A stretch of 64,000 bases of DNA, taken from contig NZ_SRKZ01000002.1 of the NCBI RefSeq assembly GCF_004745865.1, forward strand, positions 806,001 through 870,000, read 5' to 3'. Positions 42,885 through 52,357 of this stretch are shown piece after piece. Origin of the DNA: Hymenobacter wooponensis. GTDB lineage: Bacteria; Bacteroidota; Bacteroidia; Cytophagales; Hymenobacteraceae. Position 1 is the stretch's first letter, and each line of letters begins with the position of its first letter. The position numbers were made by a program, and so were the translations under genes. The notes under the pieces were generated by a model, which saw only the letters and a list, made by a program, of their open reading frames with translations, was not told the DNA's origin and ran no database searches.

Positions 42885-43883
42885 TTACTGGTCGCTGCTC
42901 ATCTTGCCGCCCGTCACGTGCACCAGTGAGCCGGTCATGAATGAGCCATCCTGTGAGGCTAGTAGCACGTAGGCGGGCGCCAGCTCTTCGGGCTGACCTG
43001 GGCGCGCCAGGGCCACCTCGTAGCCAAACTTCTCGATTTCCTCCTGGGGCATGGTGCCGGGGATGTTGGGCGTCCAGACGGGACCGGGCACCACGCAATT
43101 CACCCGGATATTTCGCTCACCCAGGTAGGTAGCCAGGCTTTTGGTGAGGGCATGAATGGCCGACTTGGTGCAGGCGTAATCCACTAAAATCGGGATGCCG
43201 GTGAGGCCTACAATGCTGCCGGTATTGATGATGCAGTCGTTTTCCTGCATATGCGGAATGGCGGCCTGCGCCATCCAGATGTAGCCAAGAATATTGGTAT
43301 CGAAGGTGCGGCGAATCTGCTCTTCCGATATGTCCTCGAACTTCTCGGCGCTCATTTGAAACGCCGCATTGTTGACCAGAATATTGAGGCCGCCCAGCTC
43401 TTTGCGGGTTAGGCGCACCGCTTGCTTGCACTGCTCTGGGTCGCGCACATCTAGCTGCAAAAGCAGGCACTGGCGGTTCTGGGCTTCTACGAGGCGCTTG
43501 GTTTCCTCAGCATCCACGGTGTTTTCATTGTAGAGTACTGCCACGTGGGCACCTTCCATAGCAAATGCCACAGCCACGGCCCGCCCGATGCCGGAGTCGG
43601 CCCCCGTCACCAGCGCAATCTTATCCTGCAGCTTTCCGGCGGCCCGATACGTGGAGAAGTTCATGGCCGGCTGCAGCTTCATGTCGGCTTGCTTGCCAGG
43701 GTAAGGCAGCTTCTGTGCGTGTTCTTTCATCTCCTTAGCCGTAGGCCTCTTCACGGGCTCGGGCGCTGCTAAGGCCGCCGCGGCTTTCTTGGCAGCCGGG
43801 GTAGCAGCAGATTTTTTAGCGGCAGCGGCCTTAGCAGCCGGCTTAGCAGAATCAGAAGAGGTAGAAGTTTTCTTAGCAGCCAT
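42885..43883 (-). CDS. SDR oxidoreductase with Lys/Ala-rich N-terminal tail
   Basis: A 332-residue protein from ATG 43883. The first about 50 residues are a Lys/Ala/Pro/Ser tail (AKPAAKAAAAKKSAATPAAK and on) like histone H1 or AlgP-type DNA-binding tails. Then comes KLPYPGKQADMKLQPAMN, the linker of the YhdF/YhxD-GsiB type SDR group, and the classical core: TGADSGIGRAVAVAFA, NNAAFQ, and INTGSIVGLTGIPILVDYACTKSA with the Ser-Tyr-Lys triad. Homologs of this linker group are general-stress reductases; the charged tail is unusual. Confidence 0.86.
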   Translation of the reverse strand: MAAKKTSTSSDSAKPAAKAAAAKKSAATPAAKKAAAALAAPEPVKRPTAKEMKEHAQKLPYPGKQADMKLQPAMNFSTYRAAGKLQDKIALVTGADSGIGRAVAVAFAMEGAHVAVLYNENTVDAEETKRLVEAQNRQCLLLQLDVRDPEQCKQAVRLTRKELGGLNILVNNAAFQMSAEKFEDISEEQIRRTFDTNILGYIWMAQAAIPHMQENDCIINTGSIVGLTGIPILVDYACTKSAIHALTKSLATYLGERNIRVNCVVPGPVWTPNIPGTMPQEEIEKFGYEVALARPGQPEELAPAYVLLASQDGSFMTGSLVHVTGGKMSSDQ

Positions 43884-43966
43884 GGGTGTAGCGGGGTATA
43901 GTTGAGTTTTCTGCTTACGCAGATTTCGGGTTCTGTAGCTAACCTCAGCTGTGCCCTTACTTCGGT

Positions 43967-44006
43967 TCACCTCACCCCCGGCCCCTCTCCTCGGGGAGAG
44001 GGGTGC
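43967..44006. repeat. solo arm of the C/G-rich element
   Basis: TCACCCCCGGCCCCTCTCCT and on, ending GGTGCGTTCTGG, matches the left arm plus the loop start of copies 2 and 3, but no opposite arm follows. It is therefore a decayed or single-arm copy upstream of the SDR gene. Confidence 0.75.
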
Positions 44007-44069
44007 GTTCTGGTATTGCGCATTTGCCACCAATAGAACGTCCTGTCGAGCAGGTATTACTCAACAGAA

Positions 44070-44101
44070 AAGCCCGCCCCAGCTTGCGCTGGGGCGGGCT
44101 T
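44070..44101. terminator. 14-base hairpin after the old yellow enzyme gene
   Basis: Arms AAGCCCGCCCCAGC (44070-44083) and its complement (44088-44101) with loop TTGC, 28 bases from the convergent end of the old yellow enzyme gene. Confidence 0.72.
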
Positions 44102-44129
44102 ACTTGTTTACTGGCCTAGGCCAGTTCAG

Positions 44130-45263
44130 CTAGTTGTTCTGGTAGTCAACGGGCTCTTTCGTGTCTACGCCCTGGTCTTGCAGGGAGGGGTAGTCGATGT
44201 AGCCTTTGTCGCCGGGCACGTAGAACGTGCTGGGGTCGGGGGTGTTGAGGGCGGCTCCGATGCGGAAACGCTCCACCAGGTCGGGGTTGGCGATGAATGG
44301 TACGCCGAAGGCAATAACGTCGGCTTCGTTGTTGGCCAAGGCCTCTTCGGCGGTTTCCTGGGTGTAGCCACCGTTCAGGATGAAGGTGCCGTTGAAGATG
44401 TTGCGCAGGTGCGCCGCTACGGCTGGGGCACTAGGCTGGGCCATGGGGTGGCCGGGCAGGGCCTCAATTACGTGCAGGTAGGCCAGGTTGAATTTATTGA
44501 GCTGCTCCGTCACGTAGCTGAACGTTTTTACTGGGTCGGAGTCTTTGATGCTGTGGCTGCCCTGGGGCGAGAGGCGGATGCCTACGCGGTCGGCACCGAG
44601 CTCGTCAACTACGGCCTGCACTACTTCCAGCGCAAAGCGGGCACGGTTTTCCAGGCTACCACCATACTCGTCGGTGCGCTGGTTAGAGCCGTCCTGGATG
44701 AACTGGTCGAGCAGGTAGCCGTTGGCACCGTGAATCTCAGCGCCGTCGAAACCAGCCAGCTTGGCATTGCGAGCTGCCTGGCGGAACTGGTCTACTACGC
44801 CCGGAATTTCGCTTAGCTCCAGGGCGCGTGGCGTGGGTACGTCTTCGAATCCTTGGCCAGTGAAGGCTTTAGCACCTTCAGGCTTGATGGCCGAGGGGCC
44901 TACGGGCAGCTCGCCGTTATGGAAGAAGGGGTGCGATACGCGGCCTACGTGCCAGAGTTGAATAAAAATCCGGCCGCCGGCCGCATGCACGGCGTCAGTT
45001 ACTTTTTTCCAACCAGCTACTTGCTCCTCAGAGTAGATGCCGGGCGTATTGATATAGCCCACGCCCTGAGGCGATACCTGCGAACCTTCCGAAATGATAA
45101 GGCCGGCCGTAGCGCGCTGCACGTAGTATTTAACTACCGACTCGGTAGGTACGGTGGCCTCGTTGGTGGCGCGGCTCCGCGTCATAGGGGCCATGGCGAA
45201 GCGGTTGGGCAGCGTGAGGGCGCCCACTTGCACGGACGTAAACAGATTGGTGGTTTGGCTCAT
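44130..45263 (-). CDS. old yellow enzyme family alkene reductase
   Basis: A 377-residue FMN enzyme of the NemA/OYE group. The barrel shows NRFAMAPMTRSRA, IQLWHVGRVSHP, GAEIHGANGYLLDQFIQDGSNQRTDEYGGSLENRARF (the substrate His and Asn region) and FNGTFILNGGYTQETAEEAL (phosphate site). It reduces activated C=C bonds with NADPH. It lies alone between the SDR gene and a repeat-rich gap; there is no regulator nearby. Confidence 0.92.
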   Translation of the reverse strand: MSQTTNLFTSVQVGALTLPNRFAMAPMTRSRATNEATVPTESVVKYYVQRATAGLIISEGSQVSPQGVGYINTPGIYSEEQVAGWKKVTDAVHAAGGRIFIQLWHVGRVSHPFFHNGELPVGPSAIKPEGAKAFTGQGFEDVPTPRALELSEIPGVVDQFRQAARNAKLAGFDGAEIHGANGYLLDQFIQDGSNQRTDEYGGSLENRARFALEVVQAVVDELGADRVGIRLSPQGSHSIKDSDPVKTFSYVTEQLNKFNLAYLHVIEALPGHPMAQPSAPAVAAHLRNIFNGTFILNGGYTQETAEEALANNEADVIAFGVPFIANPDLVERFRIGAALNTPDPSTFYVPGDKGYIDYPSLQDQGVDTKEPVDYQNN

Positions 45264-45444
45264 GATGATGTCTATAGTGAGAACCCGCTACCTGCGGATT
45301 CAGCGCGTAGCAACTCGGGTAGCTACATATATGTTTCCATCACGGTTACATTTATTTTCTGTTATCTGGCGCTCAGCAGGGCTAAAGCTGCTTTAGGCGC
45401 TTGAGCTGCATAGAGATAAGAACACTAAAAGCTCTTCAGTAGCC

Positions 45445-45613
45445 CGTTATGTCGAGCTTGTCGAGACATCTCGTGTGCTGGCGCTGAAATGCTAACCGTC
45501 ATGCTGAGCGGAGCCGAAGCATGTCTACCGCTTCGTTGCGCTGTTCTAGCCCAGTAGTTAGCCAGAGGTAGAGATGCTTCGACTACGGCTGCGCCTTCGC
45601 TCAGCATAACGGT
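45445..45613. repeat. GTCATGCTGAGC-family repeats
   Basis: Arms 45495-45529 and 45567-45613 form an inverted pair (ACCGTCATGCTGAGC... and ...GCTCAGCATAACGGT), the right arm with an extra insert. A related single arm, GTTATGTCGAGCTTGTCGAG, begins at about 45447. The rest of the 45264-45752 gap holds no gene I can support. Confidence 0.82.
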
Positions 45614-45752
45614 CTAGAGAAGTTGTTGGCCCATTCTTCTACAATCACTCATTCCGTGATGAGCCTGTGCTTACTCCTTGATCCGTAATAACCTTCCAGG
45701 TAGCATCCGTGTATTATCAACTTCCAGCGTCCAGCTTTCCTTAGCGCGCTAG

Positions 45753-46730
45753 TTGGCATTCATTAGATCACCTTTATTTCCTCCTGTTTTGGCAGAACCT
45801 ATCACTTCTTCGCCCCGCTCTGCATCAGCCCCCGCCACCATTGCCGTAGCTGGCGCCACAGGCGACTTGGGCTTCCGTATTGCCAAGGAGCTCCTGCAGC
45901 GCGGTGCTACCGTGCGGGCGTTAGTTCGGCCAGACAGCAGCTCTAAGCCTGAGATTATATCTCTGCGCCAGCAGGGGGCTACCATCACGGAAGTGAATTT
46001 CGACAGCATCATTTCCCTGACCGCCGCCTGCACCGGCGCCGATTGCGTAGTGTCGGCGCTGTCGGGGCTGCGGGAAGTGATTGTAGGCGCGCAAACGCGA
46101 CTGGTAAAAGCAGCCGTGGCGGCGGGCGTGCCGCGCTTTATCCCCTCCGACTTTTCCATCGATTTCACCAAGCTGCCCAACGGCACCAACCGCAACCTCG
46201 ACCTGCGCCGGGAGTTCCAGGAGCGCCTCGATCAGCAGCCCATCCAGGCTACTTCCATTCTCAACGGCATGTTCATGGACCTGCTCACCGGGCAGGCGCC
46301 GCTGGTGCTATTCGGGCCGAAACGCATCCTGTACTGGGGCGACGCCGACCAGCCCCTGGACTTTACCACTATTGCCGATACCGCCGCCTTCACCGCTGCC
46401 GCCGCCCTCGATCCTACTACCCCGCGCTACCTGCGCGTGGCCGGCGAAGTAGCCAGCATCCGGGGGGTGCAGGCCGCTGCCAGCGCCGCCACGGGTGAGC
46501 AATTTGGCCTACTGCGGGCGGGTGGCCTAGGCCTCCTGGCCGCCATGATTAAGGTAACGCGCACGCTCGTACCGGCTCGCAACGAGGTGTTTCCGCCGTG
46601 GCAGGGCATGCAGTATATGCACAACATGTTCACGGGCCGGCCCAAGCTAGAACCGCTGGATAACGACCGGTACCCCGAAATACGATGGACTCCCATCCGG
46701 GAAGTGCTGGCTAAGCGCGAGCAAAAATAA
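45753..46730 (+). CDS. NmrA/isoflavone-reductase-like NAD(P)-binding protein
   Basis: A 325-residue protein from TTG 45753; the TTG at 45789 (MAEPITSSPR, 313 residues) is an equally possible start. No ATG is available upstream of the Rossmann motif AVAGATGDLGFRIAKELLQRG. Further features are VVSALSGLREVIVGAQTRLVKAAVAAGVPRFIPSDFSIDF, the isoflavone-reductase-type pattern. It may act as an NAD(P)H-dependent reductase or a redox sensor. No partner is nearby. It is convergent with the PA14-OmpA gene, only 11 bases apart. Confidence 0.78.
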   Translation: MAFIRSPLFPPVLAEPITSSPRSASAPATIAVAGATGDLGFRIAKELLQRGATVRALVRPDSSSKPEIISLRQQGATITEVNFDSIISLTAACTGADCVVSALSGLREVIVGAQTRLVKAAVAAGVPRFIPSDFSIDFTKLPNGTNRNLDLRREFQERLDQQPIQATSILNGMFMDLLTGQAPLVLFGPKRILYWGDADQPLDFTTIADTAAFTAAAALDPTTPRYLRVAGEVASIRGVQAAASAATGEQFGLLRAGGLGLLAAMIKVTRTLVPARNEVFPPWQGMQYMHNMFTGRPKLEPLDNDRYPEIRWTPIREVLAKREQK

Positions 46731-46741
46731 GCCGTCCTTTC

Positions 46742-47866
46742 TTACTGTACCACAACCTCCACCCGGCGGTTGCGGGGCCGCTGCTGCGGGTCGCGGTTGT
46801 CGGCTACTGGCCTAGCGCCGCCGTAGCCGCGGGCCGTGAGCCGCACTGAGTCGATGCCTTGTTGCACTAGGTACTGCCGCACCACCCGGGCCCGCTGCTC
46901 TGAGAGGCGAAGGTTTAGGGCTGCTTCGCCCACGTTATCGGTGTGCCCGGCTACTTCAAGTCGCATGGCAGGCTGCGCGCGTAGGGTGCGGACTAGCGCG
47001 TTCAGGGTAGGGCGCGAGCTAGGCAGCAGAGTGGCGGTACTCTGAGTGAAGTACAGGTTGGGCAACGTTACGGCCGCACCTTTGCTGAGCGCCGTCAGGT
47101 CGGGCAATTCTACGGTCGTGGTATCGGCGGCCGGTGGCCTAGCGGGTGCTGGCTTGGCCGAAACAACTGGCCTAGCACGGCGCGCTATTGGCGACGCGGC
47201 AGTCGTTGGCTTTGCTACTGCTTTCACGGGTGTGGGCGCGGGAGTTACTGTAGGTGCTACAGTTGGCACTATCGCAGCGGTAGCTTTCGGCTTAGGCGGC
47301 GTGGCTTCTGCCAGAACCAGCACATTATCGGGCAGGGTCCGGTACAGGTTTTCCGTCGGAATGGGTTGAGGCTCTTCGGAGGAGTCGGGCAGCTGCCACG
47401 CCAGTTGCGCCCGAGAATCGCGGTCAAATTGATAGTACTCTACCCGCAGGGAGTAATAGCTTCCTGCCTTCATCTTCAGATGCGTGGTAGAGATGGTAGC
47501 GGGCTGATCCTTCCAGGAGTCCAGCACCTTGTCGCCCCCAATCCAGATGCGCATGCCGTCGTCGGTGGCAATCTGAAAGGTGTAGGTGCCCGTTACCGGG
47601 GCGTAGATGTGGCCGGCCCATCTTACTGAAAACCATTCTCCAGGCACGCCCGGCCCTGGCGACACAAAATGGTCACCGTTGGGGCCAATAGTCCAGTTGA
47701 AGTCGATGGTAGGGTCAGTGCGGGTCAATACCAACTTCTCGAATTTCTTGCCCGCGTAATACTGCCCGCGTAGGCCAGTCCCGGCTTGGTGCTGCGCCAT
47801 TGCTAGGCCACTTGTCAGCAGTAACATGGCCGTTACACCGGCTCGATAAAAGGATAGAGAAGCCAT
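46742..47866 (-). CDS. PA14 and OmpA domain outer-membrane protein
   Basis: A 374-residue protein from ATG 47866. A signal peptide precedes a PA14 domain (about residues 30-165: GLRGQYYAGKKFEKL... RWAGHIYAPVTGTYTFQIATDDGMRIWIGG). A Pro/Ala/Lys/Thr-rich linker follows (about residues 180-260), then an OmpA-like peptidoglycan-binding domain (NLYFTQSTATLLPSSRPTLNALVRTL ... LRLSEQRARVVRQYLVQQGI). PA14 is a carbohydrate-binding module, so it may tether glycans or the surface to the cell wall. The combination is seen in Bacteroidota. Confidence 0.87.
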   Translation of the reverse strand: MASLSFYRAGVTAMLLLTSGLAMAQHQAGTGLRGQYYAGKKFEKLVLTRTDPTIDFNWTIGPNGDHFVSPGPGVPGEWFSVRWAGHIYAPVTGTYTFQIATDDGMRIWIGGDKVLDSWKDQPATISTTHLKMKAGSYYSLRVEYYQFDRDSRAQLAWQLPDSSEEPQPIPTENLYRTLPDNVLVLAEATPPKPKATAAIVPTVAPTVTPAPTPVKAVAKPTTAASPIARRARPVVSAKPAPARPPAADTTTVELPDLTALSKGAAVTLPNLYFTQSTATLLPSSRPTLNALVRTLRAQPAMRLEVAGHTDNVGEAALNLRLSEQRARVVRQYLVQQGIDSVRLTARGYGGARPVADNRDPQQRPRNRRVEVVVQ

Positions 47867-48054
47867 AGCAGCCAGTTGATAACAGGTGGAGCCAAGTTGC
47901 GCACTGCATCGTGCTTCGCAAAGTGTATTCAACGAGTACAGGGCTTTGGCTCAACGAACTAGCGAGATGATACTATATAGCACTCCTGCATTTTATAAGT
48001 AGGAGAACGTCATGCCGAACCTCATTAAAGCATCTCTACCGTTTTCGTCAGGCT

Positions 48055-48188
48055 GATGTAGAGACGCATACTTGCGTCTCAGCTTTGAACGATAACGCGC
48101 GAACTACTGGCCTAGAACAATAACCGTTGAACCATACGGGGTAAACAACATCAGCACGCGGGAAGACACAAGTATGTGTCTCTACATC
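48055..48188. repeat. GTAGAGACGC hairpin element, with a GTCATGC-type solo arm upstream
   Basis: Arms 48055-48080 (GATGTAGAGACGCATACTTG and on) and 48164-48188 are inverted with two mismatches, about 83 bases apart. A decayed GTCATGC-type arm (AACGTCATGCCGAACCTC) lies just upstream at about 48004-48041. The whole is in the divergent gap between the PA14-OmpA gene and metH, which otherwise carries only the metH promoter and riboswitch. Confidence 0.75.
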
Positions 48189-48272
48189 GGGCAACGTGTA
48201 TCGACTCCGCCCTACATGACGGTCTTGTGACTTGTCACCCACGCCCCTAGGCCACTCCTCAAACCTCGCAAA

Positions 48273-48303
48273 TTGAAATTTGAAGATTCCTGCTGTATCT
48301 TCG
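48273..48303 (+). promoter_or_regulatory. promoter of metH (Bacteroidota -33/-7 type)
   Basis: TTG at 48273-48275, then 20 bases, then TATCTTCG at 48296-48303 (one change from TAnnTTTG). A start site about six bases on would fall exactly at the 5' end of the SAM riboswitch. Confidence 0.6.
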
Positions 48304-48311
48304 CAGAGTTA

Positions 48312-48421
48312 CTTATCCAGAAAGACCGAGGGATTGGGCCCGATGACGTCTTAGCAACCTGAAATAAAACAAGGTGCTAATTCCCTTTCCGAACCGTTTT
48401 GGCGGTCTGGAAGAAGATAAG
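48312..48421 (+). ncRNA. SAM-I (S-box) riboswitch upstream of metH
   Basis: The outer stem is CTTATC (48312-48317) with GATAAG (48416-48421). The S-box core GAGGGATTGGGCCCGATGA and then AGCAACCT follow the standard order, with AAGGTGCTAATTCC downstream. It should sense S-adenosylmethionine and lower metH (and metF) expression when it is plentiful. The expression platform is not obvious; there is no clear terminator with a U-tract before the metH ATG at 48495. Confidence 0.9.
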
Positions 48422-48494
48422 AACAGGACGCGCTTCCCGCACGGCTCTCTCTGGATAGGCACTTTTTCGCTGCCGATTTACTTGAAGAGCTGAT

Positions 48495-51400
48495 ATGCCG
48501 ACGACCTTGCGCCCCCACTCCCCGCTGCACGATATTCTTGCCAAACGCGTCCTGATTCTGGATGGCGCCATGGGCACCATGATTCAGCGTCATAAGCTGG
48601 AAGAGGCTGATTTCCGGGGCTCGCGCTTCGCCGACCACCCCAAGCCTCTGCGTGGCAATAACGACCTGCTCAGCATCACGCGCCCCGATATCATCAAAGG
48701 CATCCACGCCGATTACTTCGCGGCCGGGGCTGATATGGTGGAAACCAACACGTTCAGCGGCACCACCATCGCGCAGGCCGACTACGCCCTGGAGGACATC
48801 GTGTATGAGCTCAACTATGAGTCGGCGCGCATTGCCAAGGAGGTAGCCGACGAGTTTACGGCCCAGAACCCCGACAAGCCCCGCTTCGTGGCCGGCGCCA
48901 TCGGGCCCACCAACCGCACCGCCTCCCTCTCCCCCGACGTAAACCGCCCCGGCTTCCGGGCCGTCACGTTTGACGAGCTGGCCACCGCCTACCACGAGCA
49001 GGTGCGCGGCCTCATCGACGGCGGCTCCGACGCGCTGCTCATCGAAACCATCTTCGACACGCTAAACGCCAAAGCGGCGCTGTATGCCGTGCAGAAGTTC
49101 TTCGACGAAGGCGGCCGCGTGGTGCCCGTCATGATTTCCGGCACCATTACCGATGCCTCCGGCCGTACCCTCTCGGGGCAGACGGTGGAGGCTTTCTGGA
49201 ACTCCATTCGCCACCTGCCCCTGCTGAGCGTGGGCCTGAACTGCGCCCTCGGCGCCGATCAGCTGCAGGTGTACATCAAGGAGCTGAGCCGCATTGCCGA
49301 CGTGCACATTTCGGCCTACCCTAACGCCGGCCTGCCGAATGCATTTGGTGGTTATGATGAGTCGGCCCAGGAATTTGCGGGGGTAGTGGAAAACTACCTC
49401 AAGGAAGGCTTGGTGACGGTGGTGGGTGGCTGTTGTGGTACCACGCCCCAGCACATTGGTGAGCTGGCCCGCCTGGCCGATAAGTATGAGCCGCGCCAGC
49501 TGCCCGAGCTGCCGAAAGCTACCCGCCTGAGTGGCCTAGAGCCCTTCGGCATCTACCCCGAAAGCTTGTTTGTGAACGTGGGCGAGCGGTGCAACGTAAC
49601 CGGCAGCCGCGCCTTTGCCCGCCTCATCCGGACCGGCAACTACGAAGCCGCCCTGCAAGTAGCCCGCGACCAGGTGGAAGGCGGCGCTCAGGTCATCGAC
49701 GTGAACATGGACGAAGGCATGCTTGACTCGGAGCAGGCCATGACCACCTTCTTGAACCTGATTGCCTCGGAGCCCGACATTTCGCGGGTACCGATTATGA
49801 TTGACTCCTCGAAGTGGAGCGTGCTGGAAGCCGGCCTTAAGTGCGTGCAGGGCAAGAGCATCGTCAACTCTATTTCCTTGAAAGAAGGCGAAGAAACCTT
49901 CAAGGAGCGCTCCCGCACCGTGCGCCAATACGGCGCCGCCGTGGTGGTAATGGCCTTCGATGAGAACGGCCAGGCCGACAATTATGAGAAGCGCATCGAA
50001 ATCTGCCAGCGCAGCTACGATATCCTGGTGAACGAAGTGGGCTTCCCCGCTGAGGACATCATTTTTGACCCCAACATCCTGACGGTGGGCACCGGCATGG
50101 AGGAGCACCGCACTTACGCGCTCGACTTCATTGAGGCGGTTCGCTGGATCAAGCAGAACCTGCCCGGCGCCCTCACCAGCGGCGGCGTCAGCAACATTAG
50201 CTTCTCGTTCCGCGGCAACGACGTGGTGCGCGAAGCCATGCACTCCGCCTTCCTCTACCACGCCATCCGGGCCGGCCTGGATATGGGCATCGTAAACCCC
50301 AGCCAGCTGGCCGTGTACGACGAAGTACCCAAGGACCTGCTGGAGCTGGTGGAAGACGTACTGCTGAACCGCCGCCCCGATGCTACCGAGCGCCTCGTAG
50401 AGTTTGCTGATACAGTAAAGCAGAAGGACAAAACGGAGGTAGTAGCCGACGCCTGGCGCAGCCTGCCCGTAGCGGAGCGTCTGCAGCACGCGTTGGTGAA
50501 AGGCATTACGGAGTTCATCGACGAAGACACCGAGCAGGTGCGTCAGCAGGTGGCTAGGCCACTCGAGGTAATTGAAGGCCCCCTGATGGCCGGCATGAAC
50601 GTGGTGGGCGACTTATTCGGTGCCGGTAAGATGTTCCTACCCCAGGTAGTGAAATCGGCCCGTGTAATGAAGAAGGCAGTGGCCTACCTAGAGCCCTACC
50701 TGCTGGCCGACAAGCAAAGCGGTGACCGGCAAACCGCCGGTAAGATTCTACTAGCTACGGTGAAAGGCGACGTGCACGACATTGGTAAGAACATCGTGGG
50801 CGTGGTACTGGCCTGTAACAACTTCGACATTGTGGACCTAGGCGTAATGGTCCCCCTGGAAAAGATCCTGGACGAAGCCGTAAAGCAGCAAGTAGACGTA
50901 ATTGGCCTCAGCGGCCTTATCACCCCGAGTCTGGATGAGATGGTGTACGTGGCCCAGGAGATGGAAAAGCGCGGCCTCAACACCCCGCTGCTCATTGGTG
51001 GCGCCACCACCTCCCGCCTGCACGCCGCGGTGAAAATTGCGCCCAACTACTCCGGCCCCGTAGTACACGTAAACGACGCCTCCCGCTCAGTAGGCGTGGC
51101 TGCAGCTTTGCTAGGCTCTGCCGATGTGGAGTACGCCCGCACCGTGCGCGAGGAGTACCGCCAGCTCCGCGAGGATTATGCTGGCCGCCAGCGCGAGAAG
51201 AACTACCTGACCATTGAGGCGGCCCGCGAGAATGGCTTCAAAGCCGACTGGGAAACCAGCCGCATCGTGAAGCCGAGCTTCCTAGGTACCAAGGTGCTGG
51301 AAGACTACCCGCTAGCGGAGCTGGCCGAGTACATCGACTGGACGCCCTTCTTCCAGACCTGGGAGTTGAAGGGCCGCTACCCCCGCATCCTCACCGATGA

Positions 51401-52211
51401 GAATGTGGGCGAAGCCGCCACCCAGCTCTTCAACGACGCCCAGAAGCTGCTCAAGCAAATCATCGACGAGAAGCTGCTCACGGCCCGCGCCGTGGTAGGC
51501 TTCTGGCCCGCCAACACCGTAGGCCACGATACCATCCAGATTTTCAAGGACGACACTCGTCAGGAAATCCAGACGGAGTTCTTTACCCTGCGCCAACAAA
51601 GTGAGAAAGCCCCCGGCGTGCCCAACCTAGCCTTCTCCGACTTTGTGGCCCCACGCGAAACCGGCCGCGAGGACTACATCGGTGGTTTTGCCGTGACGGC
51701 TGGCCTAGGTATCGAAAAACTGCTGGAAAAGTATGAGCAGGAGCACGACGACTACTCCAGCATCATGGTGAAAGCCCTGGCCGACCGCCTCGCCGAAGCC
51801 TTTGCCGAGCGCCTGCATCAGCGCGTGCGCGAGGAGTTCTGGGGCTACGACCCGGCCGAAAACCTCTCCAACGAAGACCTCATTCAGGAGAAATACAAAG
51901 GCGTGCGCCCCGCCCCCGGCTACCCCGGCTGCCCCGACCACACCGAGAAAGTCACCCTGTTTGAGCTCCTCGACGCGGAAAACACCACCGGCATCCGTCT
52001 CACCGAAAACCTGGCCATGTACCCCGCCTCCTCCGTGAGCGGCCTCTACTACGCCCACCCCGATTCCCGCTACTTCGGCCTCGGCCGCATCGGCAAGGAC
52101 CAGGTAGAGGACATTGCCGAACGCAAAAACATGCCGCTGCCGGAGCTGGAGCGCTGGCTGGCCCCCAACCTAAACTATGACCCCGCCAGCGTGCCTGTAA
52201 CGGCACTCTAG
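48495..52211 (+). CDS. metH: cobalamin-dependent methionine synthase
   Basis: A 1238-residue full-length MetH. Modules in order: the homocysteine-binding domain ([18 protein letters not shown] at the start, [11 protein letters not shown] for zinc cysteines near residue 315), the pterin-binding domain ([17 protein letters not shown]), the B12 domain with [15 protein letters not shown] (the cobalt-binding His), and the C-terminal activation domain ([15 protein letters not shown]). It transfers the methyl group of 5-methyl-THF to homocysteine. It is preceded by a SAM riboswitch and followed by metF. The stop is in TAGGCCA, three bases before a repeat element. Confidence 0.96.
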   Translation: MPTTLRPHSPLHDILAKRVLILDGAMGTMIQRHKLEEADFRGSRFADHPKPLRGNNDLLSITRPDIIKGIHADYFAAGADMVETNTFSGTTIAQADYALEDIVYELNYESARIAKEVADEFTAQNPDKPRFVAGAIGPTNRTASLSPDVNRPGFRAVTFDELATAYHEQVRGLIDGGSDALLIETIFDTLNAKAALYAVQKFFDEGGRVVPVMISGTITDASGRTLSGQTVEAFWNSIRHLPLLSVGLNCALGADQLQVYIKELSRIADVHISAYPNAGLPNAFGGYDESAQEFAGVVENYLKEGLVTVVGGCCGTTPQHIGELARLADKYEPRQLPELPKATRLSGLEPFGIYPESLFVNVGERCNVTGSRAFARLIRTGNYEAALQVARDQVEGGAQVIDVNMDEGMLDSEQAMTTFLNLIASEPDISRVPIMIDSSKWSVLEAGLKCVQGKSIVNSISLKEGEETFKERSRTVRQYGAAVVVMAFDENGQADNYEKRIEICQRSYDILVNEVGFPAEDIIFDPNILTVGTGMEEHRTYALDFIEAVRWIKQNLPGALTSGGVSNISFSFRGNDVVREAMHSAFLYHAIRAGLDMGIVNPSQLAVYDEVPKDLLELVEDVLLNRRPDATERLVEFADTVKQKDKTEVVADAWRSLPVAERLQHALVKGITEFIDEDTEQVRQQVARPLEVIEGPLMAGMNVVGDLFGAGKMFLPQVVKSARVMKKAVAYLEPYLLADKQSGDRQTAGKILLATVKGDVHDIGKNIVGVVLACNNFDIVDLGVMVPLEKILDEAVKQQVDVIGLSGLITPSLDEMVYVAQEMEKRGLNTPLLIGGATTSRLHAAVKIAPNYSGPVVHVNDASRSVGVAAALLGSADVEYARTVREEYRQLREDYAGRQREKNYLTIEAARENGFKADWETSRIVKPSFLGTKVLEDYPLAELAEYIDWTPFFQTWELKGRYPRILTDENVGEAATQLFNDAQKLLKQIIDEKLLTARAVVGFWPANTVGHDTIQIFKDDTRQEIQTEFFTLRQQSEKAPGVPNLAFSDFVAPRETGREDYIGGFAVTAGLGIEKLLEKYEQEHDDYSSIMVKALADRLAEAFAERLHQRVREEFWGYDPAENLSNEDLIQEKYKGVRPAPGYPGCPDHTEKVTLFELLDAENTTGIRLTENLAMYPASSVSGLYYAHPDSRYFGLGRIGKDQVEDIAERKNMPLPELERWLAPNLNYDPASVPVTAL

Positions 52212-52214
52212 GCC

Positions 52215-52350
52215 ACCCCACCCCCGGCCCCTCCCCTCCGGGAGAGGGGAGCCAGACAAATGGTTTTACCCTGCATGGCGCAAGCCAGCCTATTTTACAA
52301 CCGCACCGTTAGGCACCCCTCTCCCGGAGGGGAGGGGCCGGGGGTGGGGT
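52215..52350. repeat. C/G-rich inverted-repeat element, copy 5 (metH-metF)
   Basis: Arms 52215-52252 and about 52312-52350 are inverted copies around a loop of about 60 bases. The element fills nearly the whole metH-metF gap; the metF ATG at 52358 lies only 8 bases after the right arm, so the fold could influence translation of metF. Confidence 0.9.
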
Positions 52351-52357
52351 CCGCTAT

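Noticed and set aside
49536..50489. 317-residue open frame antisense to metH
   Set aside because: Lies wholly within the pterin-domain region of metH and shows no domain.
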